Source: Chloroflexota bacterium
GTDB lineage: Bacteria > Chloroflexota > Dehalococcoidia > Lucifugimonadales > Australimonadaceae
Assembly: GCA_009838965.1 (NCBI GenBank)
Contig: VXQP01000104.1
Coordinates: 40,798 to 104,797 of the forward strand
Reading direction: 5' to 3'
Length of the DNA: 64,000 bases
The translations under genes and the position numbers were made by a program. The notes beneath the pieces were generated by a model that was not told the DNA's origin, searched no databases, and saw only the letters and a program-made list of their open reading frames with translations. This document shows positions 19,050-28,451 of this stretch, one piece after another; within the stretch, counting starts at the first letter, position 1, and each line of letters starts with the position of its first letter.

Positions 19050-19079
19050 AGAATAGGAGGCCGCGCTCGCGACTGTCAA
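19050..19079 (-). promoter_or_regulatory. lexA promoter
   Basis: Minus strand TTGACA-N18-TATTCT. Confidence 0.7.
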
Positions 19080-19120
19080 CCGGGTGGTGTCACAGTTTGC
19101 GCGGGTTGCGGACGGGGCTG

Positions 19121-19372
19121 CTACTCGGCGGCAGCGTTGAGCCGCTTGGTGAGGCGTGACTTGCTCCGGGCTGCGGCGTTTCGGTGGACGATGCCCTTGG
19201 AGACGGCGCGGTCGAGCCTGCTGACCGCCGTGAGGACGGCGCTGCCCGCCGCCTCGTTGTGGGTGTTGAGCGCGCGGACGGCCTTCTTGACCGCCGTGCG
19301 CGTGCTGGAGCGGACGCGCCGGTTGACGATGCGGCGGCGCTCTTGGACTCTCGCTGCTTTCTTCGCTGGCAT
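19121..19372 (-). CDS. rpsT: 30S ribosomal protein S20
   Basis: 83 aa; AVSRLDRAVSKGIVHRNAAARSKSRLTKRLN. Confidence 0.95.
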   Translation of the reverse strand: MPAKKAARVQERRRIVNRRVRSSTRTAVKKAVRALNTHNEAAGSAVLTAVSRLDRAVSKGIVHRNAAARSKSRLTKRLNAAAE

Positions 19373-19525
19373 TGGTGCTCCGTGAGACTCTTTCTTGTCG
19401 CTGACGGCCTATTATCGCTCACCGGGGCCTCGTTTGGCCAGAGGCGGAGACCCACAAGAGGGGAGGGAGAGGGTGTCAACGCGGCGCACGACGGTAGAGT
19501 TTTTCGCGGTTCACTCGTAACGAGG

Positions 19526-19634
19526 GGCTCATTAAGGCTCATTCACTCCTGGGAGATGCGCCCCCAATGAGCCCTGGGGAGGCTCATAAAGGCTCATTCT
19601 GCATGTTTTTTGAGCCCTTGTGAGCCTTTCTGAG
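19526..19634. repeat. Cluster of direct and inverted GGCTCATT / AATGAGCC / TGAGCC motifs
   Basis: ggctcattaaggctcatt ... aatgagcc ... ggctcataaaggctcatt ... tgagcccttgtgagcctttctgagc. Confidence 0.7.
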
Positions 19635-19945
19635 CGCTCCATCCCAAGGGGCATCGCGCCGTGCCCTCGCCCGGCATCCGCGCCGGTGGAGACAGAGTAC
19701 GCGGTCCGGGCGCAACCGCGAAAGAGGCGCGTGTCACGGGTACAGCCCTCACCCACGCGCTAAAGCGCGTTGCCCTCTCCCAGGGGGCGAGGGGAGTCGG
19801 CACCCCCCTACGTCGCCCCCGGTGAGAGGATGCTGCGCGCTAAGCGCGGGACTCCGCGTGCGGCTGCGCTCAACATGACAACCCTCACTCCACCAGCCCC
19901 ACCGCGTGCGCTGCTGCGAACGTGTGGCCTAAGGGCCACTAGGGA

Positions 19946-20010
19946 TTACCGCCGGTGCGGGAATGACGGGCAAGGGCTGCGAGGTTCCTGCCTTCGCAGG
20001 AACGACGGAG
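19946..20010 (-). repeat. Inverted copy of repeat pair A+C
   Basis: Reverse complement reproduces the 1003-1025 and 1075-1108 elements in the same relative order. Confidence 0.75.
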
Positions 20011-20011
20011 T

Positions 20012-20737
20012 CTACCGCACCAGCAGCGAGATCGCCGCGGCGACGATGACGATCTCGACGATGTAGACGAACGCCTTGTCGGAGACGCGGTTGGTAATCG
20101 CGCCGCCGACGTACGCGCCCGCTACCATGACGAGGCCAAGCGAGAGGGCGAGGAGCAGGGCGCTCGTGTCGACCAGGGCGAACGAGCCGTAGATGCCGAT
20201 CTTGACGACGTTGATGATGGTCATGCCTGAGGCCATCGTGCCGACGAACGCGCCGCGCCGGAGTCCGTAGGCGAGGAAGAACGACGCACCGAACGGCCCG
20301 GCGCCGCCGAAGAGTGCGGAGAGGAAGCCCTGGCCCGCGCCGACCCCCGCGAACGACCGCGCGCTCATCCGCATCCCGCCTTGCGCCAGCGGCGTATGCC
20401 GGAAGGCGACGATGAGCAGCAGGAAGACGGCGAACGCCCTTTGCAGCAGGTCGGCCGGGAGGTTGGCGAACGCCGTTGCGCCGACGATGGAGGTCGGCAG
20501 CGCGCCGATGAAGAACCACTTGACGACGCTGCGGTCGATGAGGTGGCGGTTCACCCAGATGCGCGACCAGGTCTGCATCATGACGGCGATGGTGGCGATG
20601 GGGACGGCCTCGCGGATGCCGACGGCGAACGTGAGCGCCGGGATCATGATGATGGCGGAGCCGAGGCCCGCGAGCCCGCCGATGACGGCGGAGAAGAAGG
20701 CGATGCCGCCGAGCGCAACGAGGACGACCGGGTCCAC
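20012..20737 (-). CDS. TauE/SafE family membrane permease (paralog 1)
   Basis: 241 aa; GGLAGLGSAIIMIPALTF; FLSALFGGAGPFGASFFLAYGL. Confidence 0.85.
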   Translation of the reverse strand: MDPVVLVALGGIAFFSAVIGGLAGLGSAIIMIPALTFAVGIREAVPIATIAVMMQTWSRIWVNRHLIDRSVVKWFFIGALPTSIVGATAFANLPADLLQRAFAVFLLLIVAFRHTPLAQGGMRMSARSFAGVGAGQGFLSALFGGAGPFGASFFLAYGLRRGAFVGTMASGMTIINVVKIGIYGSFALVDTSALLLALSLGLVMVAGAYVGGAITNRVSDKAFVYIVEIVIVAAAISLLVR

Positions 20738-20739
20738 AG

Positions 20740-21480
20740 CTATCCCGTCGCCAGGAGGAGCAGGCCCGAGACGATCATGAAGAACTCCACCGCGTAGATG
20801 AAGAGGCGCTCCGGCACGTGCTTGACGATGTGCGCGCCGGCGTACGCTCCCACGGCCATGACGAGGCCGATGCCGACGGCGATGAGGAACGTCTCCACGG
20901 TGAAGAGCGAGAAGCCGCCGTAGACCACCGTCTTGACGATGCTGACGAGGAACGTGCCGACGGCGACGGTGCCGACGAACGCGTTCTTGGTGAGGCCGTA
21001 GGCCATGAAGAAGTGCGCGCCGAACGGGCCTGCGCCGCCGAAGAGCGCCGAGAAGAAGCCCTGGCCGATGCCGACGGGCAGGAAGGCGCGCAGGGGCATC
21101 GCACGCCCCGCAATCAGGGGTATGTGGCGGTAGACGACGAGCGCGAGCAGGAAGACGCCGAGCCCTCTCGCGAGCCAGTCCGTGGGGATGTTCGCGAAGA
21201 CCACGCCGCCGACCGCGGCGGCGGGCACCGCGCCGAGGCTGTACCAGCGGGCGACGCGCCAGTCGACGTAGTCGCGGTTCGCGACGGAGCGAGAGAGCGT
21301 GTTGAGCAGCATCGCGACCGTGACGATGGGGACGGCGAGGCGTATGCCGAACGCAAAGATGAGGACGGGGATGGCGATGATGCCGGTGCTCATGCCGGTG
21401 ACGCCGCCGATGAGCGCGGCTATCAGCGACGTCGCGACAACCGCCGCGGCTACGGGCGCGCTGATGTCGACATCGAGCAT
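20740..21480 (-). CDS. TauE/SafE family membrane permease (paralog 2)
   Basis: 246 aa; FFSALFGGAGPFGAHFFMAYGL; tandem paralog, 2-bp gap. Confidence 0.85.
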   Translation of the reverse strand: MLDVDISAPVAAAVVATSLIAALIGGVTGMSTGIIAIPVLIFAFGIRLAVPIVTVAMLLNTLSRSVANRDYVDWRVARWYSLGAVPAAAVGGVVFANIPTDWLARGLGVFLLALVVYRHIPLIAGRAMPLRAFLPVGIGQGFFSALFGGAGPFGAHFFMAYGLTKNAFVGTVAVGTFLVSIVKTVVYGGFSLFTVETFLIAVGIGLVMAVGAYAGAHIVKHVPERLFIYAVEFFMIVSGLLLLATG

Positions 21481-21489
21481 CGGCGCGGC

Positions 21490-22590
21490 CTACAGCCGCT
21501 CGAGGATCATATCGGTCATGTGCTGGGTGGTGGAGAACTCCGCGCCGGGAGGGGCGAGATCGGCGGTACGGTGGCCGTCGTTCAGGGCGCTCTCGACCGC
21601 CGCGTTGATGGCGGCGGCCTCCTCTGCGAGGCCGAACGAGTACTGCAGCATGAACGCGGAGCTGAGGATGGAGCCGACGGGATTGGCCTTGCCCTGACCC
21701 GCGATGTCGGGCGCGCTGCCGTGGCTGGGCTCGTAGAGGCCCTTCACCTTGCGCGTCCTGCCCTTCGCGTCCCTGCCGGGGAGTCCGGCGAGGCTGGCGG
21801 ACGGCAGCATGCCGAGCGAGGCGGAGAGGACGGCGGCCTCGTCCGAGATGATGTCGCCGAACATGTTCTCCATGACCATCACGTCGAAGCTCGTGGGGCG
21901 TGTGATGAGGACCATCGCGCAGGAGTCGACCAGCTGGTGCTCGAGCTCGACGTCCGGGTAGTCCTTGGAGACCTCAATGGCGATCTCGCGCCAGAGGCGC
22001 GAGGACTGGAGGACGTTCGCCTTGTCGACCGAGGTGAGCTTCTTGCGGCGGGAGCGGGCGAGCTCGAAGCCGACGCGCAGGATGCGCTCGATCTCCTTCT
22101 CGGTGTAGAGGAGGGTGTCGACGCCCTTGCGTCCGGCCTTCGTCTCCCATCGCTTCTTGGGCGGGGCGTAGTAGAGGCCGCCGGTGAGTTCGCGCAGGAT
22201 GACCATGTCCGCGCCGCGCACGCGGTCGTCCTTGAGCGGGCTTGCGGGCTCCATGCCGGGGAAGACCTTGACCGGGCGGATGTTGGCGTAGAGGCCGAGC
22301 GCCTTCCGCAGGCCCAGGATGGCCGCCTCAGGACGGACGGGCTCGTTGTCCCACTTGGGGCCGCCGACCGCACCGAAGAGCACGGCGTTCGCGCGCCTGG
22401 CGGCACGGACGGTCTCGTCGCGCAGGGGCGTGCCGTAGGCGTCGATCGCGCCTCCGCCCACCGTGTCGGTCTGGTAGCGGAAGTTGTGCTTCCAGCGGGC
22501 GGCGACGGCGTCCAGCACCTGCTGCGACGCTCCGGTGACCTCCGGGCCGATGCCGTCGCCCGGCAGAACCATGATGTCGAAAGTGGCCAT
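21490..22590 (-). CDS. leuB: 3-isopropylmalate dehydrogenase
   Basis: 366 aa; LPGDGIGPEV; NMFGDIISDEAAVLSASLGMLPSASL. Confidence 0.95.
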   Translation of the reverse strand: MATFDIMVLPGDGIGPEVTGASQQVLDAVAARWKHNFRYQTDTVGGGAIDAYGTPLRDETVRAARRANAVLFGAVGGPKWDNEPVRPEAAILGLRKALGLYANIRPVKVFPGMEPASPLKDDRVRGADMVILRELTGGLYYAPPKKRWETKAGRKGVDTLLYTEKEIERILRVGFELARSRRKKLTSVDKANVLQSSRLWREIAIEVSKDYPDVELEHQLVDSCAMVLITRPTSFDVMVMENMFGDIISDEAAVLSASLGMLPSASLAGLPGRDAKGRTRKVKGLYEPSHGSAPDIAGQGKANPVGSILSSAFMLQYSFGLAEEAAAINAAVESALNDGHRTADLAPPGAEFSTTQHMTDMILERL

Positions 22591-22638
22591 GTGCGTACCT
22601 CGGGTGTGCCGGCGTATTCGCGGCGGAGTGGGGGCGGG

Positions 22639-23226
22639 TCAGGAGTGCGTGCTCTCGAAGGCGTCTATCGCCCCCTCGTTCTGGAGCGTCAGGCCGATGT
22701 CGTCCAGCCCCTGCACGAGGTTCTCCTTGCGGAAGGGGTCGATGTCGAACGACGCGGCGAGGCCGAGGCTGTCGGTAACCTGCTGCGTCTCGAGGTCGAC
22801 GGTCAGCTCGTAGCCCTGGACCTCCTGGGCGCGGGCGATGATGGTGTCGACCTCGGCGGCGTCGAGCATGACGGGGAGGAGGCCGTTCTGGTAGCAGTTG
22901 TTGCGGAAGATGTCGCCGAAACTCGGCGCGATGACGACGCGGAAGCCGTACTGCTGGATCGCCCACGGCGCGTGCTCGCGGGAGGAGCCGATGCCGAACT
23001 GCGGTCCGCTCACGAGGATGGTGCCACCGGCGTACTGCGGCTGGTTCAGGATGAAGCCGGGCTTGGGGGAGCCGTCCTCCTCGTAGCGCAGCTCGTAGAA
23101 GAGCAGCTCGCCGAACCCGACGCGGTCGATCTTCTTGAGGAAGCGCGCCGGGATGATCTGGTCGGTGTCGACGTTCGGCATGTCGTAGGGAACGACCTTG
23201 CCGGTGTGATTCGTGAAAGCGTCCAT
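22639..23226 (-). CDS. leuD: 3-isopropylmalate dehydratase small subunit
   Basis: 195 aa; NVDTDQIIPARFLK; FGIGSSREHAPWAI. Confidence 0.95.
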   Translation of the reverse strand: MDAFTNHTGKVVPYDMPNVDTDQIIPARFLKKIDRVGFGELLFYELRYEEDGSPKPGFILNQPQYAGGTILVSGPQFGIGSSREHAPWAIQQYGFRVVIAPSFGDIFRNNCYQNGLLPVMLDAAEVDTIIARAQEVQGYELTVDLETQQVTDSLGLAASFDIDPFRKENLVQGLDDIGLTLQNEGAIDAFESTHS

Positions 23227-23262
23227 CCGTCTACTCCTGCGCCGGAGCCGCGTCCGGTCTCG

Positions 23263-24666
23263 TTAGTTGAGTTCGCGCACGTCCACGAAGTGCCCCGCGA
23301 TGGCGGCTGCGGCGGCCATCGGCGGGCTGACGAGGTGCGTGCGTCCGCCGGGGCCCTGCCGTCCTTCGAAGTTGCGGTTGGAGGTGGAGGCGCTGCGCTC
23401 GCCGGGCGCGAGGCGGTCGGGGTTCATGGCGAGGCACATCGAGCATCCGGCGTCGCGCCACTCGAACCCGGCGTCGGTGAAGACCTGGTCGAGCCCCTCC
23501 TCCTCCGCCTGCTGCTTCACTGCCCACGAACCGGGGACGACGAGCGCGCGGACGGTGTCGGCCTTCTGCTTACCCTTCGCCACCGCGGCGGCGGCGCGGA
23601 GGTCCTCGATGCGGGAGTTGGTGCATGAGCCGATGAAGACCGTGTCGACGGCGATGTCCTGGATGCGCTCGCCGCCGTTCAGGCCCATGTACGCGAGCGC
23701 CTTCTCCACGGCGCCCTGCTCCTGCGACGACTCGAACTCGTCCGGCTTCGGCACACGCCCGCCCACGGGGAGCACCTGCGCGGGGTTCGTGCCCCACGTC
23801 ACCTGCGGCTGGATGTCGGCGGCGTCCAGCGTGACGACAGTGTCGAATGTCGCATCGGGGTCGGTGCGGAGGGCCGTCCAGCGCTCGACGGCGGCGTCCC
23901 AGTCAGCGTCGCTGGGGGCGTACTCGCGCCCCTTCAGGTAGGCGAACGTCGTCTCGTCGGGCGCGACCATACCGGTGCGTGCGCCCGCCTCGATGGACAT
24001 GTTGCAGACCGTCATGCGGCCCTCCATGGACATCTCGCGGAAGACGGAGCCGGTGTACTCGATGGCGTGGCCGATGCCGCCGGACGTGCCGATCTTCCCG
24101 ATGATGGCGAGGATGACGTCCTTGGGCGTGACGCCAAAGCCGAGCGTGCCGTCCACGCGGACCTCCATCGTCTTGGGCTTCGCCTGCCAGATGCACTGCG
24201 TCGCGAGGACGTGCTCGACCTCGGACGTGCCGATGCCGAACGCCATCGCGCCGACCGCGCCATGCGTCGCGGTGTGGCTGTCGCCGCAGACGATGATCAT
24301 GCCGGGCTGCGTGCGCCCCTGCTCCGGCCCGATGACGTGGACGATGCCCTGCTTCTCGCTGAACATGTCGTGGTACTCGAGGCCGAACTCGTCGGCGTTG
24401 CGCTGCATCGCCTCGAGCTGCGCCTTCGAGACCTCGTCCGTGAGGGGCTTGTCGCGGTCGTTGGTGGGGACGTTGTGGTCGGCGACGGCGACGGTCTTGT
24501 CGAGCCTGCGGATACGCCGGTTGTTGAGGCGCAGGCCGTCGAACGCCTGAGGCGAGGTGACCTCGTGGACGAGGTGCAGGTCAACGTAGAGCAGGGAGGG
24601 TTTGCCCTCCTCCTCCCGCACGACGTGCGCGTCCCATATCTTCTCGAACATCGTCTTGGGGGCCAT
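23263..24666 (-). CDS. leuC: 3-isopropylmalate dehydratase large subunit
   Basis: 467 aa; [57 protein letters not shown]. Confidence 0.97.
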   Translation of the reverse strand: MAPKTMFEKIWDAHVVREEEGKPSLLYVDLHLVHEVTSPQAFDGLRLNNRRIRRLDKTVAVADHNVPTNDRDKPLTDEVSKAQLEAMQRNADEFGLEYHDMFSEKQGIVHVIGPEQGRTQPGMIIVCGDSHTATHGAVGAMAFGIGTSEVEHVLATQCIWQAKPKTMEVRVDGTLGFGVTPKDVILAIIGKIGTSGGIGHAIEYTGSVFREMSMEGRMTVCNMSIEAGARTGMVAPDETTFAYLKGREYAPSDADWDAAVERWTALRTDPDATFDTVVTLDAADIQPQVTWGTNPAQVLPVGGRVPKPDEFESSQEQGAVEKALAYMGLNGGERIQDIAVDTVFIGSCTNSRIEDLRAAAAVAKGKQKADTVRALVVPGSWAVKQQAEEEGLDQVFTDAGFEWRDAGCSMCLAMNPDRLAPGERSASTSNRNFEGRQGPGGRTHLVSPPMAAAAAIAGHFVDVRELN

Positions 24667-24684
24667 CTGATCCTCCGCTTCTGT

Positions 24685-25137
24685 TCAGACGGCGAAATCG
24701 CCCAGGACCAAGTAGGGGAGTTCGCTGTTCCTGGCGAATGCGCGGTCGTTGCCGATGATGACGTCGCAGCGGTCAGCCACGGCGGTCGCTGCGATGATAG
24801 CATCCGGCGCCTTCAAGTTGGTGGAGGCGCGTACCTGCGCTGCCGCCTGAGCGATGTCGCTGCTCATCGGAGTGACGTGCAGGTTGGGGTGAAGGGCGAA
24901 GAACCTGCGTATGGAGAACAGCAGGCCCCTGTCCCGTATGCGCAGCGGGCGCACCAGCGTCTCCATCTCCACCATGACGGACACGAACCCGACAGCTGCG
25001 CCGCTCGCGAGGAGTGAGAACGCCTGCGCTGCGTAGACGCCGTACGGGTAAACGTCCTCAAGGTAGTAGATGACAGCGTTGGTGTCGAACGCTATCCGTG
25101 TCCTGCCCGTGAGAGCGTCGCTCAGGGCCGACGTCAT
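24685..25137 (-). CDS. PIN-domain protein (putative VapC-like toxin ribonuclease)
   Basis: 150 aa; RIAFDTNAVIYYLED, EMETLVRPL, PDAIIAATAVADRCDVIIGNDRAF acidic residues intact. Confidence 0.85.
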   Translation of the reverse strand: MTSALSDALTGRTRIAFDTNAVIYYLEDVYPYGVYAAQAFSLLASGAAVGFVSVMVEMETLVRPLRIRDRGLLFSIRRFFALHPNLHVTPMSSDIAQAAAQVRASTNLKAPDAIIAATAVADRCDVIIGNDRAFARNSELPYLVLGDFAV

Positions 25138-25679
25138 TACGCGGCCCTGAGCGACGCTGCAATCTCTCCATCCAGGCGGTAGCGCTCCGGCTCGTCATCC
25201 TGCGCGGGGATGCGGCGCACCCAGTGGTTGGACGTGAGCCTGTCCAGCGTCAGGGTTAGATCAGTAGGGTGGCCATTCTCGGGGATGAGCCATGCCAGGT
25301 CCGGGAAGGTGGCCACATGGTACGGGCAGTCCATGAGCGTGTCGGCGACTGCCCGTACGCTGCCGTCCGTGGCGTAGAGGTCCTCGAACCGTTTGCACCA
25401 CTCGCGTGGGTCCGAGTCGCTGATGTGCTCGGACAGCGGCTCGTACCAACTCTCGCGCTCGCGCAGGACATAACGGTCGATGCTCTCCTTGGTGCCGCCG
25501 TAGGCCCCCTTCATGCTCCCTTGAAAATACTGCACCCAGCTCTCAGGCTCCTTGACCAGGACGATGTCTCCGTCGATGACGGCCGCGGCCAGCGTGTCGC
25601 CGGGCTTGATGCCAACCTCACGGAGGATGGCAACGGGGATGGTTATCTGGTTCTTGCTGCTGACGGTTATAGTTCGCAT
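25137..25679 (-). CDS. AbrB/SpoVT-type antitoxin-like DNA-binding protein with long C-terminal extension
   Basis: 180 aa; MRTITVSSKNQITIPVAILREVGIKPGDTLAAAVIDGDIVLVKEPE swapped-hairpin motif; overlaps PIN gene. Confidence 0.8.
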   Translation of the reverse strand: MRTITVSSKNQITIPVAILREVGIKPGDTLAAAVIDGDIVLVKEPESWVQYFQGSMKGAYGGTKESIDRYVLRERESWYEPLSEHISDSDPREWCKRFEDLYATDGSVRAVADTLMDCPYHVATFPDLAWLIPENGHPTDLTLTLDRLTSNHWVRRIPAQDDEPERYRLDGEIAASLRAA

Positions 25680-25695
25680 GGCGCTGCCTCGATTG

Positions 25696-25739
25696 CTTGG
25701 TATTCCTTACAGGCCAGATGAATAGTAAAGTATACCAAG
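25696..25739 (-). promoter_or_regulatory. Putative autoregulatory operator of the AbrB-PIN module
   Basis: Inverted repeat CTTGGTAT (25696-25703) ... ATACCAAG (25732-25739). Confidence 0.5.
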
Positions 25740-25751
25740 AATCCAAGTCAA
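25722..25751 (-). promoter_or_regulatory. Putative promoter of AbrB-PIN module
   Basis: Minus strand TTGACT-N18-TACTAT. Confidence 0.55.
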
Positions 25752-25760
25752 CCCCCACAT

Positions 25761-25798
25761 ACGAAGAGGCAGAGGAGATAGCCCCTCTGCCTCTTCGT
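25761..25798 (-). terminator. Strong hairpin between leuA and the AbrB-PIN module
   Basis: Perfect 15-bp inverted repeat ACGAAGAGGCAGAGG / CCTCTGCCTCTTCGT, 8-nt loop; no U-tract. Confidence 0.6.
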
Positions 25799-25823
25799 CA
25801 TGCTCCCGTGAGGCTGCTACCGT

Positions 25824-27374
25824 TTAGACGGCGCCTGCCGCCTCCGGCGAGCGCGAGGTGTCGCCCATCGCGATCAGGCGGTTGAGCGCATTCATGTAGG
25901 CCTGGGCGCACGCGACGATGATGTCCGTGTCCGCGCCGCGTCCGATGTACGGCTTGCCGTCCTGTTCGATGCGGATGCTCACCTCGCCGATCGCGTCGAT
26001 GCCCTCCGTCACCGAGTTGACGCTGAACTCCGTCAACTCGTTCGGCACGCCGACGATGCGATTGATGGCCTGGTAGACGGCGTCCACCGGTCCGGTGCCT
26101 GTCGCCGCGTCAGTGCGGAGCGACCCGTCTTCGAGGGACAACTGAACGGTCGCGGTCGGGATCTCGCCGGTGCCGCAGGTCACCTGCACGTGCTCCAGCG
26201 AGTACGTCTCCTCGATAGCCGTGCGCTCGTTGCCCATGAGCGCAATGAGGTCGCGGTCCGTCACCTCGCGCTTCTTGTCGGCGAGCTCCTTGAACGATTC
26301 GTGCACCTTGTCGAGTTCCTCGTTGCTCAGCGTGTAGCCCAACTCCTCGAGCCGCGAGCGCAGTCCGTGGCGTCCGCTCAGCTTGCCGAGCACGAGTTCG
26401 CTGCGGGGCACGCCGACGTCCAGCGGGTTCAGGATCTCGTAGGTGGTGCGCTCCTTCAGCACGCCGTCCTGGTGGATGCCGGAGGCGTGCCGGAACGCGT
26501 TGCGCCCGATGACCGCCTTGTTGGGCTGCACCGGGAAGCCGCTCACCTGGCTCACGAGGCGGCTGGTGTTGTAGAGCTGCTTCGTGTCTATCTCGGTGTC
26601 CACGCCGAAGTAGTCGCCGCGCGTGCGGAGGGCCATGATGACTTCCTCGACGGCAGTGTTCCCCGCGCGCTCGCCGATGCCGTTGATGCAGCCCTCAACC
26701 TGGCGGGCACCCGCCTTCACCGCGGAGAGGCTGTTGGCGACCGACATGCCCAGGTCGTCGTGGCAGTGCACGGAGATGCGGACGCTGTCGCCCAGCTCCG
26801 GCACCTCGGCGCGCAGGTAGGTGATAAGGCCGCCGAACTCCTCCGGCACCGCGTAGCCGACCGTGTCGGGGATGTTGATGGTCGTTGCGCCCGCGTCGAC
26901 GGCTGCCCGCACCATGTGAGCGAGGAACTCGCGCTCCGTGCGGCTGGAGTCCATGGGGGAGAACTCGACGTCGTCGGTGTACTGGCGCGCCCGGGAGACG
27001 GCCTTCACCGCGATCTCCACCACCTCTTCCCGGTTCTTGCGCAGCTGATGCTGGATGTGCTGGTCCGAGGAGGAGATGAAGATGTGGATGCGCGGGTGCG
27101 CCGCGTCCTTCAGCGCCTCGCCGGCCCGGTCCACCGCGGCCTCGTTCGCGTGTGCGAGCGCTGCGATGATCGGCTTCCGCACCTCGCGCGCGATCGTCTG
27201 CACCGCCTCGAAGTCGCCGGGCGAACTGACGGGGAAGCCCGCCTCGATGATGTCGACGTTCAGCCGCTCGAGCTGCCTGGCGATCTCCACCTTCTCGTCC
27301 ACCGTCATCCCCGCCCCGGCGGACTGCTCTCCGTCCCGGAGCGTGGTGTCGAAGATGAGCACTCGGTCTTCCAT
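25824..27374 (-). CDS. leuA: 2-isopropylmalate synthase
   Basis: MEDRVLIFDTTLRDGEQSAGAGMT; SVHCHDDLGMSVANSLSAVKAGARQVEGCINGIGERAGN. Confidence 0.97.
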   Translation of the reverse strand: MEDRVLIFDTTLRDGEQSAGAGMTVDEKVEIARQLERLNVDIIEAGFPVSSPGDFEAVQTIAREVRKPIIAALAHANEAAVDRAGEALKDAAHPRIHIFISSSDQHIQHQLRKNREEVVEIAVKAVSRARQYTDDVEFSPMDSSRTEREFLAHMVRAAVDAGATTINIPDTVGYAVPEEFGGLITYLRAEVPELGDSVRISVHCHDDLGMSVANSLSAVKAGARQVEGCINGIGERAGNTAVEEVIMALRTRGDYFGVDTEIDTKQLYNTSRLVSQVSGFPVQPNKAVIGRNAFRHASGIHQDGVLKERTTYEILNPLDVGVPRSELVLGKLSGRHGLRSRLEELGYTLSNEELDKVHESFKELADKKREVTDRDLIALMGNERTAIEETYSLEHVQVTCGTGEIPTATVQLSLEDGSLRTDAATGTGPVDAVYQAINRIVGVPNELTEFSVNSVTEGIDAIGEVSIRIEQDGKPYIGRGADTDIIVACAQAYMNALNRLIAMGDTSRSPEAAGAV

Positions 27375-27422
27375 GTCATTCCTCCGCATACAGGCCGCTC
27401 ACGGCCTCCGCTGTGCCGGCGG

Positions 27423-28418
27423 TTACTTCTTCCCCAGGAACGTCATCATCCCCCGGAGCTCCGCCCCGACAGATTCGATCTCGTGACCGGCAGCCGCCTC
27501 ACGCATCGCCTTGAAGCGCGGCTGCCCTTCGTGGTTCTCGGCTATCCACTCGCGGGCGAACGAGCCGTCCTGTATCTCCTGGAGCACGCGCTTCATCTCG
27601 GCACGGGTGTGCTCGTCCACCACCCGGGAGCCGCGGCTGTAGTCGCCGTACTCCGCCGTGTCGCTCACGGAGTAGCGCATGTACTTCATGCCGCCCTCGT
27701 AGAGCAGGTCGACGATGAGCTTGAGCTCGTGCATCACCTCGAAATAGGCGATCTCCGGCTGGTACCCGGCCTCCACGAGCACCTCGAAGGCGTTGGTGAT
27801 GAGGCTGGTGACGCCGCCGCAGAGCACGGTCTGTTCGCCGAAGAGGTCGGTCTCCGTCTCTTCCTTGAACGTCGTCTCCACGATGCCTGCGCGGTCCGAG
27901 CCGATGCCGGCGCCGTAAGCCAGTGCGTTCGCGAGCGCGTCGCCCGAGGCGTCCTGATGGATCGCCACGAGCGACGGTACCCCCTGTCCGTCGACGAACA
28001 CCTCACGCACCCGGTGACCGGGCGCCTTCGGAGCGATCATCGACACGTCCACGTCGGCGGGAGGCTGTATCTCCCCGAAGTGGATGTTGAATCCGTGCGC
28101 GAACATCAGCGTCTTGGAGCTGTCCAGGTTCGGCTCGATGGACTCCGTGTAGATGCTGCGCTGCGCAGTGTCCGGCGCGAGCACCATTATGACGTCGCTC
28201 TCCTTCGTGGCCTCAGCCGGAGTGGCGACCCGCAGGCCTTCGGCCTCAGCTTTTGCGCGGCTGGCGCTGGTCGGCAGGAGGCCCACCATCACGTCGACAC
28301 CGTTGTCGCGCAGGTTGAGCGCGTGCGCGTGCCCCTGGCTGCCGTAACCGATAACGCCGACCCGCTTGCCGCTCAAGCGGCCGATGTCGGCATCTTCCTT
28401 GTAGTACACCTTCGCCAT
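27423..28418 (-). CDS. ilvC: Ketol-acid reductoisomerase
   Basis: 331 aa; [28 protein letters not shown]-like [12 protein letters not shown]. Confidence 0.97.
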   Translation of the reverse strand: MAKVYYKEDADIGRLSGKRVGVIGYGSQGHAHALNLRDNGVDVMVGLLPTSASRAKAEAEGLRVATPAEATKESDVIMVLAPDTAQRSIYTESIEPNLDSSKTLMFAHGFNIHFGEIQPPADVDVSMIAPKAPGHRVREVFVDGQGVPSLVAIHQDASGDALANALAYGAGIGSDRAGIVETTFKEETETDLFGEQTVLCGGVTSLITNAFEVLVEAGYQPEIAYFEVMHELKLIVDLLYEGGMKYMRYSVSDTAEYGDYSRGSRVVDEHTRAEMKRVLQEIQDGSFAREWIAENHEGQPRFKAMREAAAGHEIESVGAELRGMMTFLGKK

Positions 28419-28451
28419 ATCGCAGTCTCCTCCTCGTGTTTGGTTCGCGCC

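Noticed and set aside
20818-23628. 936-aa plus-strand ORF
   Set aside because: Antisense shadow of the TauE paralog, leuB and leuD; Asp/Glu/Arg/Val low-information composition.
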